Source of the DNA: Caenimonas aquaedulcis
GTDB taxonomy: Bacteria > Pseudomonadota > Gammaproteobacteria > Burkholderiales > Burkholderiaceae_C
Length of the DNA stretch: 64,000 bases
Reading direction: 5' to 3'
Assembly: GCF_015831345.1 (NCBI RefSeq)
Contig: NZ_JADWYS010000001.1
Location: 878,118 to 942,117 of the forward strand
The position numbers and the translations under genes were made by a program. This document shows positions 9,040 through 19,881 of this stretch, piece by piece; within the stretch, counting starts at the first letter, position 1, and the number at the start of each line of letters is the position of its first letter. The notes below the pieces were generated by a model. It had not been told where the DNA came from. It worked only from the letters and a program-made list of their open reading frames with translations, and ran no database searches.

Positions 9040-10193
9040 CGTGCCTCCTTGAGCAGTTCGCGGGCGATGATCAACTGCTGCACTTCGCTCGCGCCTTCGT
9101 AGATGCGCAGCGAGCGGATCTCGCGGTAGAGGCGCTCCACCATCTCCCCGCTGACCACGCCCTGCCCGCCGAACATCTGCACGGCCGCGTCGATGACCTG
9201 CTGCGCGCCTTCCGTGGCGGTCAGCTTGGCCATCGCGGCCTCCTTGGTCACGTTGCGGCCGCCATCGCGCTGCCACGCGGCGCGGTACACGAGCAGCGCC
9301 GCGCTGTCGATGGTCGTCGCCATCTGCGCGAGCTTCGCCTGCGTGAGCTGGAAGTCGGCCAGTGCCTGGTTGAACATCCTGCGCGTCGTCGCGCGATGCA
9401 GGGCTTCGTCCATCGCGCGGCGGGCGAAGCCGAGCGCGGCGGCCGCGACCGAGGTGCGGAACACATCGAGCGTTCGCATCGCCACCTTGAACCCCTCCCC
9501 CGCCTCCCCGATGCGCTGCGTGAGCGGCACGCGGCAATGCGTGAAGCGGAGTTTCGCGAGGGGATGCGGCGCGATCACGTCGATGCGCTCCGCGATTTCG
9601 AAGCCCGGCGTGCCCGCATCGACGATGAAGGCGGAAATGCCGCGCGCGCCGGGCGCCTCGCCGGTGCGGCAGAACACGACGTAGAAGTCCGCGATGCCGC
9701 CGTTGGAGATCCAGGTCTTCTCGCCGTCCAGGATGGCGTGGTCGCCCTCGACGTGCGCGTTGCACTGCATCGCGGCCACGTCGGAGCCGGCCTCCGGTTC
9801 CGACAGCGCGAATGCGGCGATCGCCTCGCCGCGCGCCACGCGCGGCAGGTAACTGTCCTTCTGGGCCTGCGTGCCCTGCAGGCTGATCGCCCCGGAGCCC
9901 AGGCCCTGCATCGCGAACGCGAAGTCCGCCAGGCCGTTGTGGCGTGCCAGCGTTTCCCGGATCAGGCAGATGGCGCGCGTGTCGATCACCGGCTGCGCGC
10001 CGTGGCCGCCACCGACGGCGTGCCTGAGCCACCCGGCCGCGCCGAGGGACCGCACGAGCGAACGGCACTCCGCGTCCACGTCGCTGCCATGGTGCCCCGC
10101 CACGTGCTGGGCGGCCCAGGCGTCCAGTTCGCGTGCCAGGGCGCGGTGCCGCTCTTCGAAGAAAGGCCAGTCGAGGTAAGTGGTGTCGCTCAT
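9036..10193 (-). CDS. Acyl-CoA dehydrogenase of the aminobenzoyl-CoA operon
   Basis: 385-residue FAD acyl-CoA dehydrogenase. Motifs: [15 protein letters not shown] (flavin/substrate loop), [35 protein letters not shown], and [20 protein letters not shown] with the probable catalytic glutamate near residue 366. It likely oxidises an alicyclic CoA thioester after ring reduction. The start ATG at 10193 ([17 protein letters not shown]) follows the hydratase stop by 8 bp, and its stop overlaps the RidA start. It belongs to the operon 13392 to 8641. Confidence 0.88.
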   Translation of the reverse strand: MSDTTYLDWPFFEERHRALARELDAWAAQHVAGHHGSDVDAECRSLVRSLGAAGWLRHAVGGGHGAQPVIDTRAICLIRETLARHNGLADFAFAMQGLGSGAISLQGTQAQKDSYLPRVARGEAIAAFALSEPEAGSDVAAMQCNAHVEGDHAILDGEKTWISNGGIADFYVVFCRTGEAPGARGISAFIVDAGTPGFEIAERIDVIAPHPLAKLRFTHCRVPLTQRIGEAGEGFKVAMRTLDVFRTSVAAAALGFARRAMDEALHRATTRRMFNQALADFQLTQAKLAQMATTIDSAALLVYRAAWQRDGGRNVTKEAAMAKLTATEGAQQVIDAAVQMFGGQGVVSGEMVERLYREIRSLRIYEGASEVQQLIIARELLKEAR

Positions 10194-10201
10194 GGCTCGC
10201 C

Positions 10202-11059
10202 TCAATTGCCTTCGAAGCGGGGCTTCTGCTTCGCAACGAACGCGTGGTAGGCCCGCGAGAAATCCTCGGTCAGCATGCAGATCGCCTGCGCCTGCGCTTC
10301 CGCTTCGATCGCCTGCTCGATGGTCATCGCCCACTCCTGGTGGAGCATGGTCTTGGTGATGCCGTTCGCGAAGGTCGGACCCTGCGCGAGCTCCAGCGCC
10401 AGGGCTTGCGCTTGCGCCAGCAGGTCTTCCGGCGCGCACAGCCGGTTGAAGAAGCCCCAGCGCTCGCCCTCCTCGCCGCCCAGGGACCGGCCGGTATAGA
10501 GCAGCTCGCTCGCGCGGCCCTGGCCGATCAGCCGCGGCAGGAAGGCGCAGGCGCCCATGTCGCAACCGGCGAGGCCGACGCGGTTGAAGAGAAAGGCCGT
10601 CTTGCTGCGGGCGGTGCCGAAGCGGATGTCCGACGCCATCGCGACGATCGCGCCGGCGCCCGCGCAGATGCCGTCCACCGCCGCCACGATGGGTTGCGGG
10701 CAGGCACGCATGGTCTTCACCAGATCGCCCGTCATGCGGGTGAACATGAGCAGGTCCGGCGCCTTCAGTTGCACGAGCGGCCCGATGATTTCGTGCACGT
10801 CGCCGCCGGAGCAGAAGTTGCCGCCCGCGCCCGTGACCACCACCGCATGCACATCCGTCGCGTATTTCAGCTGGCCGAAGAGGTCGCGCAGCTCGGCATA
10901 CGAATCGAAGGTGAGCGGGTTCTTGCGGTCCGGGCGGTCGAGCGTGATGGTGGCCACGCCTTCCTTCACCTCCCACAGAAAGTGCTCGGCGCGGTACCCC
11001 GCCAGCTGCTTGCGGTTGCCCGCGGCCAGCGCGGGGTCGAGGGTGCTTGTCTCTGTCAT
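10202..11059 (-). CDS. Enoyl-CoA hydratase/isomerase family protein (aminobenzoyl-CoA operon)
   Basis: 285-residue crotonase-fold enzyme. Seen: [17 protein letters not shown], the oxyanion-hole segments [18 protein letters not shown] and [20 protein letters not shown], and [20 protein letters not shown]. It is probably a hydratase or ring-processing hydrolase for the alicyclic CoA product of the monooxygenase/reductase. Its ATG overlaps the stop codon of the upstream monooxygenase gene (ATGA). The specific reaction is inferred from context; hydratase versus isomerase cannot be decided by reading. Confidence 0.87.
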   Translation of the reverse strand: MTETSTLDPALAAGNRKQLAGYRAEHFLWEVKEGVATITLDRPDRKNPLTFDSYAELRDLFGQLKYATDVHAVVVTGAGGNFCSGGDVHEIIGPLVQLKAPDLLMFTRMTGDLVKTMRACPQPIVAAVDGICAGAGAIVAMASDIRFGTARSKTAFLFNRVGLAGCDMGACAFLPRLIGQGRASELLYTGRSLGGEEGERWGFFNRLCAPEDLLAQAQALALELAQGPTFANGITKTMLHQEWAMTIEQAIEAEAQAQAICMLTEDFSRAYHAFVAKQKPRFEGN

Positions 11060-13392
11060 GTTCTTTCCTCTTCGGGAATGTTCGGTGCCGCGGCCATGGC
11101 CTTTTCGCGCTCGAGATTGCGTTCGAGCTGGGTCTTGCCCGAGCGGTACTGCCGGGGCCAGGGAACGTCGGTGTAGCCGATCTTCGCGGCTTCCAGGAGC
11201 GTCCACGATGCATTGGCCAGGTGCGGCCGGGCCACGGCGCACAGGTCGGCACGGCCGGCCGCGATGATGCTGTTGACGTGGTCCGCTTCAGAGATCGCGC
11301 CGACGGCGATCGTGGCGATGCCTGCCTCGTTTCGCACGCGATCCGAAAAAGGCGTCTGGTACATGCGGCCGTACACGGGCTTCTGCTCCTTGCTCACCTG
11401 CCCGGACGAGCAGTCGATCATGTCGGCGCCCGCGGCCTTGAACGCCCTGCCGATCGCCACCGCGTCGTCGGGCGTGATGCCGCCGGGCACCCAGTCGTGC
11501 GCGGAGATGCGCACCGACATCGGCAGGTTCGCGGGCCACACCGCGCGCATCGCGGCGAACACTTCCAGCGGATAGCGCAGGCGGTTCTCCAGCGAGCCGC
11601 CGTAGTCGTCCGTGCGCTGGTTCGTCAGCGGCGAGATGAAGCTCGAGAGCAGGTAGCCGTGCGCGCAGTGCAGCTCGAGCCAGTCGAAGCCGGCCTGCGC
11701 GGCCAGCCGCGTGCTGTGCACGAAGTCCGCCTTGACGCGGTCCATGTCCTCGCGCGTCATGGAGCGCGACCAGTCGCTCACGCCGTCGATGTATTGCTGC
11801 GGGGACGCCGAGATCAGCGGCCAGTTGCCCGAGGGCAGCGGCTGGTCCTCGCCTTCCCAGGGCACGCGCGTCGAACCCTTGGCGCCCGCGTGGCCCAGCT
11901 GCAGCGCGATCTTCGCGTCGCTGTTGCCATGCACGAAATCGACGATCCGCTTCCAGCCGTCCCGCTGCGCCTCGTTCCACAGCCCCGGGCAGCCGGGTGT
12001 GATGCGCGCATCGGGCGTGGGGCAGGTCATCTCCGCCACGACCAGTCCGGCGCCGCCCATGGCACGCGCGCCGAGGTGCACGAGGTGGTAGTCCGCAGGG
12101 AGGCCGTCCACGCAGGAGTACTGCGCCATCGGCGAGACGACGACACGGTTGTTCAGGGTGACGCCGCGCACCGTGAACGGCGTGAACATCGGCGGCACGG
12201 GATGCTGCGCCGCCGCGCGTTGCAAGCCCGCGCGCTGCGCGATCCAGTCTTCGTAGCCTTCCACGTAGCCCTTGTCGCGCAGGCGCAGGTTCTCGTGGCT
12301 GATGCGCTGGCTGCGCGTGAGCAGCGAATACGCGAACTGCTCGGGCGGCAGGTTGACGTAGCGCGACACGTTCTCGAACCACTCGGTCGAATTGCGCGCG
12401 GCGTTCTGGATCTTCAGCACTTCGATGCTGCGCACGGCTTCGTAATCCCCCAGCGCCTGTTTCAGGTCGCCTTTGGATCGGCCGATGCAGCGCGCGAGTT
12501 CGATGGAATCTTCCAGCGCGAGCTTGGTGCCCGAGCCGATGGAAAAGTGCGCGGTGTGCGCGGCGTCGCCCATGAGCACCACCGGCGCATGGCCGTTGTC
12601 GTGCACCCACGTCTTGCACACGACACGCGGAAAGCGGATCCACTGCGCCGAGCCGCGCAGGTGCGACGCGTTGGACATCAGTGCGTTGCCGTCCAGGTAC
12701 TTCGCGAACAACTTCTCGCAGAACGCGATGGATTCTTCCTTCTCCATCTTGTCCAGGCCGGCCTTCAGCCACACCGCCTCCGGCGCTTCCACGATGAAGG
12801 TGGAGGTGTCGCCGTCGAACTGGTAGGCGTGCGCCTGGAACCAGCCCCAGGGCGTTTCCTCGAACGCGAAGGTGAAGGCGTCGAAGCGCTTGTGCGTGCC
12901 GAGCCAGACGAAGCGGCACTGGCGCAAGTCGATGTCCGGCTGGTAGGTGGCGGCGTGCTTCGTGCGGATGCGGCTGTTGAGGCCGTCGCTCGCGATGATG
13001 AGGTCGGCGTCGGGGTATTGGGCGTCGTCCTGCACGTCGGTCTCGAACACGAGTTCGACGCCGAGCTGCTCGCAGCGCCGCTGCAGGATGTTGAGGAGGC
13101 GCTTGCGGCCGATGCCGCAGAAGCCGTGGCCGCCGGACACGATGCGGTGGCCGCGGATGTTGACCTCGATGTCGTCCCAGTGGTTGAACGCGCCGAGGAT
13201 TTCGGCGGCGGTCGGCGCGTCGGCCGCCTGCAGGTTTCCAAGGGTCTGGTCGGAGAAGACGACGCCCCAGCCGAAGGTGTCGTACGGCCGGTTGCGCTCC
13301 ACGACCCGCACGCGATGGGCAGGGTCCTGCTGTTTCATCAGCAGGGCGAAATACAGCCCCGCCGGACCCCCGCCGATGCAGACGATGTTCAT
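11056..13392 (-). CDS. abmG: 2-aminobenzoyl-CoA monooxygenase/reductase-type fusion (or salicylyl-CoA 5-hydroxylase-like)
   Basis: 778-residue fusion of two flavoprotein domains. Residues 1 to about 375 form a UbiH/PHBH-like FAD monooxygenase ([37 protein letters not shown]). Residues about 395-760 form an old-yellow-enzyme-type FMN reductase ([58 protein letters not shown]). This architecture is known from Azoarcus evansii 2-aminobenzoyl-CoA monooxygenase/reductase, which hydroxylates and then reduces the ring without a ring-cleaving dioxygenase; salicylyl-CoA 5-hydroxylases share it. A hydratase, dehydrogenase and RidA follow in overlapping order. No CoA ligase is nearby, so that step must be encoded elsewhere. 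SD-like TGGAG lies 6 nt before the ATG. Confidence 0.88.
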   Translation of the reverse strand: MNIVCIGGGPAGLYFALLMKQQDPAHRVRVVERNRPYDTFGWGVVFSDQTLGNLQAADAPTAAEILGAFNHWDDIEVNIRGHRIVSGGHGFCGIGRKRLLNILQRRCEQLGVELVFETDVQDDAQYPDADLIIASDGLNSRIRTKHAATYQPDIDLRQCRFVWLGTHKRFDAFTFAFEETPWGWFQAHAYQFDGDTSTFIVEAPEAVWLKAGLDKMEKEESIAFCEKLFAKYLDGNALMSNASHLRGSAQWIRFPRVVCKTWVHDNGHAPVVLMGDAAHTAHFSIGSGTKLALEDSIELARCIGRSKGDLKQALGDYEAVRSIEVLKIQNAARNSTEWFENVSRYVNLPPEQFAYSLLTRSQRISHENLRLRDKGYVEGYEDWIAQRAGLQRAAAQHPVPPMFTPFTVRGVTLNNRVVVSPMAQYSCVDGLPADYHLVHLGARAMGGAGLVVAEMTCPTPDARITPGCPGLWNEAQRDGWKRIVDFVHGNSDAKIALQLGHAGAKGSTRVPWEGEDQPLPSGNWPLISASPQQYIDGVSDWSRSMTREDMDRVKADFVHSTRLAAQAGFDWLELHCAHGYLLSSFISPLTNQRTDDYGGSLENRLRYPLEVFAAMRAVWPANLPMSVRISAHDWVPGGITPDDAVAIGRAFKAAGADMIDCSSGQVSKEQKPVYGRMYQTPFSDRVRNEAGIATIAVGAISEADHVNSIIAAGRADLCAVARPHLANASWTLLEAAKIGYTDVPWPRQYRSGKTQLERNLEREKAMAAAPNIPEEERT

Positions 13393-13408
13393 GGTTGCTC
13401 CAAGCCTG

Positions 13409-13430
13409 GATAGTTGAAGCTTAAACTATC
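13409..13430. promoter_or_regulatory. Near-perfect 22-bp palindrome upstream of the aminobenzoyl-CoA operon (MarR-type operator candidate)
   Basis: The outer arms are GATAGTT and AACTATC and the centre is AAGCTT. The element equals its reverse complement at 20 of 22 positions. It lies 17 bp upstream of the abmG start and contains the dusA stop codon. Size, AT-rich centre and position fit an operator of a MarR-type regulator of aromatic-CoA pathways; the regulator is not adjacent. Confidence 0.65.
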
Positions 13431-14419
13431 TCCGCCGGTTGCGCCAGTGAAACGCGCGCAAGTCGCGAGACCTCGCGCGCCGGGCGGTCCTTCAGGCTGT
13501 GGTCGCTCCAGACCTGCCGCCAGCGGCGCGCGCCCGCAACGCCGTTGTACAGCCCCATCATGTGGCGGGCGATGGAGGAGTAGGCGGTGCCGCGCAGCGC
13601 CGCTTCGCGTTCCATGTACGCCACCATCTGCTCTTCCACCGCCTCGCGGGTGAGGCCCGAATCCGCCTCGCCGTAGTACGCGCTGTCCCACGAGGCGAGC
13701 CACCAGGGGTGGTGATAAGCCTCGCGCCCGACCATCACGCCGTCCACGGCCTGCAACTGCTCGCGCACCTGCGCGTCGTCCTTGATGCCGCCGTTGACGG
13801 CGAAGGTGAGATGCGGAAACTCGCGCTTGAGGCGATGCACGAATTCGTAGCGCAGCGGCGGGACTTCCCGGTTCTCCTTGGGCGACAGGCCCTTGAGCCA
13901 GGCGTTGCGCGCGTGAACGAGGAACACGTCGCACCCGGCATTTGCGACGGTGCCCACGAAATCACGCACGAACCCGTAGCTCTCGCCCTGGTCGATGCCG
14001 ATCCGGTGCTTCACCGTCACGGGAAGGGACACGGCGTCGCGCATCGCCTTCACGCAATCGGCCACCAGCTGCGGCTCCGCCATCAGGCATGCGCCGAAGG
14101 AGCCGCGCTGCACGCGTTCGCTCGGGCAGCCGCAGTTGAGGTTGATCTCGTCGTAGTCCCACTCCCGCCCCAGCTTCGCGCTGGCCGCGAGGTCCGCCGG
14201 TTCGCTGCCGCCCAGCTGCAGCGCGACCGGGTGCTCCGCAGGATCGAAATCGAGGTGGCGCGGCACGTTGCCGTGCAGCAGCGCGCCGGTGGTCACCATC
14301 TCGGTGTAGAGCAGCGTGCGGCGCGTCAGCAGGCGGTGGAAGTACCGGCAGTGGCGGTCCGTCCAGTCCATCATCGGGGCGACGGACATGCGCCACCGGG
14401 TATCGTGTTTGGGGTTCAT
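13421..14419 (-). CDS. dusA: tRNA-dihydrouridine(20/20a) synthase DusA
   Basis: 332-residue FMN enzyme reducing uridine to dihydrouridine in the tRNA D-loop. Motifs: [20 protein letters not shown] near the N-terminus, [26 protein letters not shown] (catalytic cysteine of GCP near residue 98), VKHRIGIDQ and [13 protein letters not shown]. The start [20 protein letters not shown] fits the DusA family. Its stop codon lies inside the palindromic element preceding abmG, so the abm promoter is embedded in the dusA 3' end. It diverges from the hybrid histidine kinase. Confidence 0.94.
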   Translation of the reverse strand: MNPKHDTRWRMSVAPMMDWTDRHCRYFHRLLTRRTLLYTEMVTTGALLHGNVPRHLDFDPAEHPVALQLGGSEPADLAASAKLGREWDYDEINLNCGCPSERVQRGSFGACLMAEPQLVADCVKAMRDAVSLPVTVKHRIGIDQGESYGFVRDFVGTVANAGCDVFLVHARNAWLKGLSPKENREVPPLRYEFVHRLKREFPHLTFAVNGGIKDDAQVREQLQAVDGVMVGREAYHHPWWLASWDSAYYGEADSGLTREAVEEQMVAYMEREAALRGTAYSSIARHMMGLYNGVAGARRWRQVWSDHSLKDRPAREVSRLARVSLAQPAEIV

Positions 14420-14462
14420 GGGAAAACGCAATTTTGCACGCGAGCGGATAACATGCGCGGCA

Positions 14463-17330
14463 ATGGCCGTTTCCGACCCCCTCCACCCGCCGGACGAAGT
14501 ACCCGGCGAAGCCCGGCGGCTCGCCCGGCTGCGCATGCTGAAGATCCTCGACTCCGCGCCCGAGCCCGCCTTCGACAGCCTCACACGGGTTGCCGCCGCC
14601 ATCTGCGGCACGCCGATCGCCCTCATCAGCCTCATCGACGAAGACCGGCAGTGGTTCAAGTCCCGGGTCGGCCTCGACGGCGACACCGAGACGCCGCGCA
14701 CCCTCGCCTTCTGCGACCACGCCATCCGGCAGTCGGGCGTGATGGAAGTGCCCGACGCCCTGCTCGACCCCCGCTTCCGGTCCAACCCGTACGTCACCGG
14801 CGAGCCCAACGTCCGCTTCTATGCCGGCGCCCCGATCACCCTGCCCTCCGGCGAGCGCATCGGCACCGTGTGCGTGATCGACCGCGTGCCCGCGCACCTC
14901 ACGCCCCAGCAGGCGCAAAGCCTGGCCGAGCTGGCGGAGGTGGTTCAGGTCATGCTCACGCAGCGCGCGCAACTGATGGACCGTGTCGAGAGCGACATCG
15001 CCGGGCACGTGGAGCATGCGAGCCGGCTGCACGGCGCCAACCGCTTCCTCGCGCGCGCCGAAACGCTCAGCCGCGTCGGCGGCTGGGAAGCCGACCTGCG
15101 CACGCGCACCGTGCACTGGACGGAGCAGAACTACCGCAACTTCGAACTCAAGCCCGGCACGCCGGTGGGCCTGGATGACCATCGCCGATTCTTCAATCCC
15201 GAGGCGCTGCGCCTCATGGACGATACCGCCGCGCGCGCCCTGGCGACCGGCGAGCCCTGGGACATCGAGCTGCCGATGACCACCGCGAACGGGCGCCAGG
15301 TGTGGATGCGATCGGTCGGCCACGCGGAGTTCGAGAACGGCGTGCCCGTGCGCATGGTCGGCGTGCTGCAGGACATCAGCGCGCTCAAGTCGGCGCGCGA
15401 CGCCGAGGCAGCGTCGCTGCGTTTGCTGTCCGCCGTGGTGGAGCACCTGCCGTGCGCCGTCAGCGTGTTCGACGCGCAATTCCGGCTCATCGCGCACAAC
15501 CACCAGTTCCGCACCTTGCTGGACTTCCCCGACCGCCTGTTCGAAGGGCGCCAGCCCACCTTGTCGGAATTCGTGCGCTTCGACCTCGCACGCGGCGAGT
15601 ACGGCGATGCCGATGCCGGCGAAGTGCTCGAGCGCGTCGCGCGCCAGGCCGCCACGCCTTCGCGCCACCTGCTCCTGCGCAGCCACGTGGGCGCGCCTGC
15701 GCTGGAAGTGCGCCGCTCGCCCATGCCCGGCGGCGGGTTCGTCACCACCTACATGGACGTGACCCAGGCACGCGCCGCCGACGAGGCGCTGGCCCGCGCC
15801 GCGGAAATCACGCGCGCGACGCTCGAATCCACCACCGACGGCCTGCTGGTGGTGAACCCCGACCGTGAAGTGCTCTACCACAACCGCAAGTTCCTGGAGA
15901 TGTGGAACCTCTCCGCGGAGGACCTCGCGCACGGTGTCGACGCACTGCGGCCGAACATCGAGCCCCAGCTCGCCGATCCGCAGGCGTTCACGCGGCGCGT
16001 GGGGGAGCTGTACGCGTCGCCGCTCTCCGAAGCCAACGACGAGCTGATCCTCAAGGACGGCCGCGTGTTCGAGCGTTATGCGCGGCCGATGACGGTCGAG
16101 GGCCATGCCGTGGGCCGTGTCTGGAGCTTCCGCGATGTGACCGAGGCGCGCCGCGCCGAGGCGAACGTGCGGCGCGCGAAGGACGAAGCGGTGGCGGCCA
16201 ACCGGGCCAAGACGGAGTTCCTCGACACCATCAGCCACGAGATCCGCACGCCGCTGAACGGTGTCCTGGGCATGACGCAGCTGCTGGCCGCCGAACCGCT
16301 CGCGCTGCACCAGCACAAGTACGTGCAGCTGGCCGACACCAGCGCGAGGGACCTGCTCGAGTTGATCGACGACCTGCTGGACCTCGGCAAGATCGAGGCG
16401 GGCAAGGTGGAACTGGAGGACATCGACTTCCGCCTGGAGGACGTGACGCGCCACCTGGAGGAGCTCTACCGGCTGCGCGCGCGCGAGAAGGACCTCGACT
16501 TCCAGCTGGAGATCGGCCCGGGCGTGCCGGCGGTGCTGCGCGGCGACCCCGGGCGGCTGCGGCAGGTGCTCAACAACCTGCTGTCCAACGCGCTGAAGTT
16601 CACCTCCGAAGGCGGCATCGGGCTCGTGATCGCGCGCATGCCGGGCGCGCGTTCGACGCCGCAGATCTCGTTCACCGTGCACGACACGGGCATCGGCATC
16701 GCGGAGGACGTGCGCGAACGGCTTTTCTCGCGCTTCTCGCAGGCCGACAGTTCCACCACACGCAAGTACGGCGGGACGGGCCTGGGCCTGGCGATCGTGC
16801 GCCAGCTCTGCGACGCGATGGGCGGCAGCGTGAGCCTGCGCAGCGTGCCGGGCAAGGGATCCTCCTTCCGCTGCGAACTGCCCCTGGCGGCGGCGCAGGC
16901 CGGTGCAGCCAGCAAGCCCGGGGTGCCGGTGCCGCAGCAGCGGGAATTCCGCGCGGCGCGCCTGCTGCTGGCCGAAGACAACCCCGTCAACCAGCTGGTG
17001 GTGCAGGGCCTGCTGGCGCACGCGGGATACCTGGACGTGGTGATCGCGAGCGACGGCGCGCAAGCCGTCGCGGCCGCCTCGCACGAACCGTTCGACCTCG
17101 TCATCATGGATTGCCACATGCCCGAGATGGACGGCTACCAGGCGACGGCGCTGCTGCGCGAGCGCGGTTTCGCCAAGCCCATCATCGCGCTCACCGCGAA
17201 CGCCTCGCAGGCCGAGCGCGAGCGCTGCCTGTCGATCGGGATGAACGATTTCCTCAGCAAGCCCATCGACGGCGCCACGCTCACGCAGGCCGTGGACCGG
17301 TGGCTCCAGCCCGCCGCCGCGAACGGCTGA
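14463..17330 (+). CDS. Hybrid sensor histidine kinase (GAF, PAS domains, HisKA, HATPase, receiver)
   Basis: 955-residue cytosolic hybrid kinase. Domains in order: GAF (about 25-175; [20 protein letters not shown]), three PAS-like segments (about 200-310, 320-430, 440-560), HisKA with phospho-acceptor histidine near residue 592 ([18 protein letters not shown]), HATPase with N-box [12 protein letters not shown] and G-boxes DTGIGI and [10 protein letters not shown], and a receiver domain from about 835 with [10 protein letters not shown] and the phospho-acceptor Asp near 883 ([11 protein letters not shown]). No transmembrane segment is evident. The ATG at 14463 is taken because it begins just before the GAF region. 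No cognate regulator is adjacent; the stimulus is unknown. Confidence 0.92.
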   Translation: MAVSDPLHPPDEVPGEARRLARLRMLKILDSAPEPAFDSLTRVAAAICGTPIALISLIDEDRQWFKSRVGLDGDTETPRTLAFCDHAIRQSGVMEVPDALLDPRFRSNPYVTGEPNVRFYAGAPITLPSGERIGTVCVIDRVPAHLTPQQAQSLAELAEVVQVMLTQRAQLMDRVESDIAGHVEHASRLHGANRFLARAETLSRVGGWEADLRTRTVHWTEQNYRNFELKPGTPVGLDDHRRFFNPEALRLMDDTAARALATGEPWDIELPMTTANGRQVWMRSVGHAEFENGVPVRMVGVLQDISALKSARDAEAASLRLLSAVVEHLPCAVSVFDAQFRLIAHNHQFRTLLDFPDRLFEGRQPTLSEFVRFDLARGEYGDADAGEVLERVARQAATPSRHLLLRSHVGAPALEVRRSPMPGGGFVTTYMDVTQARAADEALARAAEITRATLESTTDGLLVVNPDREVLYHNRKFLEMWNLSAEDLAHGVDALRPNIEPQLADPQAFTRRVGELYASPLSEANDELILKDGRVFERYARPMTVEGHAVGRVWSFRDVTEARRAEANVRRAKDEAVAANRAKTEFLDTISHEIRTPLNGVLGMTQLLAAEPLALHQHKYVQLADTSARDLLELIDDLLDLGKIEAGKVELEDIDFRLEDVTRHLEELYRLRAREKDLDFQLEIGPGVPAVLRGDPGRLRQVLNNLLSNALKFTSEGGIGLVIARMPGARSTPQISFTVHDTGIGIAEDVRERLFSRFSQADSSTTRKYGGTGLGLAIVRQLCDAMGGSVSLRSVPGKGSSFRCELPLAAAQAGAASKPGVPVPQQREFRAARLLLAEDNPVNQLVVQGLLAHAGYLDVVIASDGAQAVAAASHEPFDLVIMDCHMPEMDGYQATALLRERGFAKPIIALTANASQAERERCLSIGMNDFLSKPIDGATLTQAVDRWLQPAAANG

Positions 17331-17438
17331 CCGAGCCGCCGCCGGGCATGGGGGCGAGTCCTACACGGCGCGCTGCGCCGCGACTACAGGGCATCCGCCG
17401 CGCATGGGTTGCAATGGCCGTGTCAGCTAGGAGGCGCC

Positions 17439-17843
17439 ATGAAACCATTCCAACTCGAACCCGGCATGCTCACCATGCGGGGTGTGTTCTATCCCACCGG
17501 GTACATGTTCCTCATGTTCCCCACCGAGCAGGATGCCCGCGATGCGGAACGCCTGCTCGAGGAAAACGGCTACACCGACGAGGCCATCTCGCTGCTGACA
17601 CCCGAGATGATCCAGGAGCACATCGCGCGCACGGTCGGCAGCGCCGACATCCCGATGCCCTCGGCCGGCACCGAAGCGGATACCGTGCGGCAGTTCTCCG
17701 AATATGCGAGCCAGGGCCACCACGCGCTCATGATCCACGCGCCGAAGGCCAGCGAGAGCGAGCGCGTCATGGACGTGCTGAAGGACGCCAACATTTCCTA
17801 TGGGCAGAAGTACCGCCAGCTCGTCATCGAAGACCTGACCTGA
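17439..17843 (+). CDS. Conserved-looking hypothetical protein, 134 residues
   Basis: Not recognised. A soluble alpha/beta-looking protein (MKPFQLEPGMLTMRGVFYPTG; LEENGYTDEAISLLTPEMIQ; ending YGQKYRQLVIEDLT) with no signal peptide or membrane helix. The repeated 'A-x-L-L-E-E-N' and 'M-D-V-L-K-D-A' helices followed by short strands suggest two ferredoxin-like halves, as in stress-related 'general stress protein 17M-like' folds, but this is only an impression. The ATG at 17439 has a good RBS (TAGGAGGCGCC), which decides it against the upstream ATG at 17409. It is followed by a strong terminator shared with phaB. Confidence 0.75.
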   Translation: MKPFQLEPGMLTMRGVFYPTGYMFLMFPTEQDARDAERLLEENGYTDEAISLLTPEMIQEHIARTVGSADIPMPSAGTEADTVRQFSEYASQGHHALMIHAPKASESERVMDVLKDANISYGQKYRQLVIEDLT

Positions 17844-17859
17844 TCGCATCGGTATCGCC

Positions 17860-17893
17860 GTAAAAAAAAGGCCCGCGTCGCGGGCCTTTTTTA
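17860..17893. terminator. Bidirectional intrinsic terminator between the hypothetical gene and phaB
   Basis: A GC stem (GGCCCGCG / CGCGGGCC) is flanked by A-run and T-run, so it can terminate both the plus-strand gene ending at 17843 and the minus-strand pha operon ending at 17912. Confidence 0.9.
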
Positions 17894-17911
17894 CGTGGCG
17901 CGAGGCAAGGC

Positions 17912-18649
17912 TCAGCCCATGTGCAGGCCGCCGTTCACGGAGAAGTCCGCGCCCGTCGAGTAACCGCCTTCGTCGGAGGCGAGCCACGCGATGATGGAGG
18001 CGATCTCTTCCGGCTGCCCCAGGCGCTTGACGGGGATCGTGCTCACGATCTTGTCGAGGACGTCCGGGCGGATCGCCTTGACCATGTCCGTGCCGATGTA
18101 GCCCGGGCTCACCGTGTTGACCGTCACGCCCTTGTTGGCGAGCTCCTGCGCCAGCGCCATCGTGAAGCCGTGCATGCCGGCCTTCGCGGCCGAGTAGTTC
18201 GTCTGGCCCGCCTGGCCCTTCTCGCCGTTGACCGACGAGATGTTGATGATGCGGCCCCAGCCCTTTTCCACCATGTCGCCGACCACCTGCTTGGTCACAT
18301 TGAACATGGAGTTGAGGTTGGTCTCGATCACCGCGTCCCAGTCCTCGCGGGTCATCTTGAGGAACATGCGGTCGCGCGTGATGCCGGCGTTGTTCACCAG
18401 CACGTCGATCGGGCCGTGCTCGGCCTTCGCCTTGCCGAAAGCCTCCACGGTGGATTCCCACGCGCCGACATTGCCGACGGACGCATGGAAGGTGTAGCCG
18501 AGCGCCTTCTGCTCGCCCAGCCACTTGTTGAAATCACGCGTCGGGCCGCAACCCGCGATGACCTTGAATCCTTCCTTGTGCATGCGCTGGCAGATGGCGG
18601 TGCCGATGCCGCCCATGCCGCCCGTGACGTACGCGATTTTCTGGCTCAT
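17912..18649 (-). CDS. phaB: Acetoacetyl-CoA reductase (NADPH)
   Basis: 245-residue short-chain dehydrogenase producing (R)-3-hydroxybutyryl-CoA for PHB synthesis. Seen: the N-terminal nucleotide-binding MSQKIAYVTGGMGGIGTAIC, NNAGITRD, IINISSVNGEKGQAGQTNYSAAKAG (catalytic Ser, Tyr and Lys), and VSPGYIGTDMV. Length and the GGMGGIGT start are typical of PhaB. It is last in the minus-strand operon phaC-phaA-phaB, 38 bp after phaA, and is followed by a bidirectional terminator. Confidence 0.95.
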   Translation of the reverse strand: MSQKIAYVTGGMGGIGTAICQRMHKEGFKVIAGCGPTRDFNKWLGEQKALGYTFHASVGNVGAWESTVEAFGKAKAEHGPIDVLVNNAGITRDRMFLKMTREDWDAVIETNLNSMFNVTKQVVGDMVEKGWGRIINISSVNGEKGQAGQTNYSAAKAGMHGFTMALAQELANKGVTVNTVSPGYIGTDMVKAIRPDVLDKIVSTIPVKRLGQPEEIASIIAWLASDEGGYSTGADFSVNGGLHMG

Positions 18650-18687
18650 GTGTTGTCTCCTGGTTGATGATTGTTCTTGTACGCCGT

Positions 18688-19869
18688 TCACACGAGTTCG
18701 ACTGCGAGGGAAACCCCCATGCCGCCGCCGATGCACAGCGCGGCCACGCCCTTCTTCGCTTCGCGGCGGCCCATCTCGTGCAAAAGCGTCACGAGGATGC
18801 GCGCGCCCGATGCACCGATCGGGTGCCCGATCGCGATCGCGCCGCCGTTGACGTTGACCTTCGCGGGGTCGATGCCGAGTTCCTTGTTCACGGCGCACGC
18901 CTGGGCTGCGAAAGCTTCGTTCAGCTCGAACAGGTTGACGTCGCTCGCCTTCCAGCCTGCGCGCTCCAGCGCCTTCTTCGTCGCCGGGACGGGGCCCATG
19001 CCCATGGTGGCGGGGTCGAGGCCGCTGGTGCCGAAGGACACGATGCGCGCGAGCGGCTTCAGGCCGAGTTCCTTGGCCTTCTTCGCGCTCATCACGACCA
19101 CCGCCGCGGCGCCGTCGTTGAGGCCGGACGCGTTGCCGGCGGTGACGCTGCCAGCCTTGTCGAAGGCGGGGCGCAGGCCGGCCAGCGCTTCGGCGCTGGT
19201 CTTCTTGTTGATGAACTCGTCGGAGTTGAAGACGACCGGGTCGCCCTTCTTCTGCGGGATGGTGATCGCGACGATCTCATCCTTGAACTTGCCGGCTTCC
19301 TGCGCGGCCGCGGCCTTCTGCTGGCTGCCGAGCGCGAGCTTGTCCTGCGCGTCGCGGCTGATGTCGTGCGCCTTCGCGACGTTCTCGGCGGTGATGCCCA
19401 TGTGGTACTGGTTGTAGACGTCCCAGAGGCCGTCGACGATCATCGTGTCGACCAGCTTCCAGTCGCCCATGCGCTGGCCGTCGCGGGAATTGGGGAGCAC
19501 GTGCGGCGCGGCGCTCATGTTCTCCTGGCCGCCGGCGACAACGATCTCCGCGTCGCCCCAGGCGATGGCCTGCGCCGCGAGCATCACGGCCTTCAGGCCC
19601 GAGCCGCACACGGCGTTGATGGTGAGGCCCGGGACTTCCTTGGGCAGGCCGGCCTTCAGCAGCGCCTGGCGCGCCGGGTTCTGGCCCGAGCCGGCCGCGA
19701 GCACCTGGCCCATGATGACTTCGCTGACCTGCGCCGGGTCCACCTTGGCGCGGGCCAGGGCTTCCTTGATCACGGCGGCGCCGAGCTCGGGAGCGGGGAT
19801 CTTGGCGAGCGAGCCGCCGAACTTGCCGACGGCGGTACGTACGGCGGAAACGATGACGATGTCTTCCAT
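18688..19869 (-). CDS. phaA: Acetyl-CoA C-acetyltransferase (beta-ketothiolase)
   Basis: 393-residue thiolase condensing two acetyl-CoA to acetoacetyl-CoA. Catalytic residues are visible: Cys88 in [11 protein letters not shown], His349 in [12 protein letters not shown] and Cys379 in ALCIGGGMG. Starts [20 protein letters not shown]. It sits between phaC (12 bp upstream) and phaB, consistent with co-transcription and a biosynthetic PHB role. Confidence 0.95.
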   Translation of the reverse strand: MEDIVIVSAVRTAVGKFGGSLAKIPAPELGAAVIKEALARAKVDPAQVSEVIMGQVLAAGSGQNPARQALLKAGLPKEVPGLTINAVCGSGLKAVMLAAQAIAWGDAEIVVAGGQENMSAAPHVLPNSRDGQRMGDWKLVDTMIVDGLWDVYNQYHMGITAENVAKAHDISRDAQDKLALGSQQKAAAAQEAGKFKDEIVAITIPQKKGDPVVFNSDEFINKKTSAEALAGLRPAFDKAGSVTAGNASGLNDGAAAVVVMSAKKAKELGLKPLARIVSFGTSGLDPATMGMGPVPATKKALERAGWKASDVNLFELNEAFAAQACAVNKELGIDPAKVNVNGGAIAIGHPIGASGARILVTLLHEMGRREAKKGVAALCIGGGMGVSLAVELV

Positions 19870-19881
19870 TTGGATGCTCCT

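Noticed and set aside
11056-13392. Naming the fusion enzyme salicylyl-CoA 5-hydroxylase with certainty
   Set aside because: The two-domain flavoprotein architecture is shared with 2-aminobenzoyl-CoA monooxygenase/reductase, and the RidA neighbour favours an amino substrate; the call is kept open.
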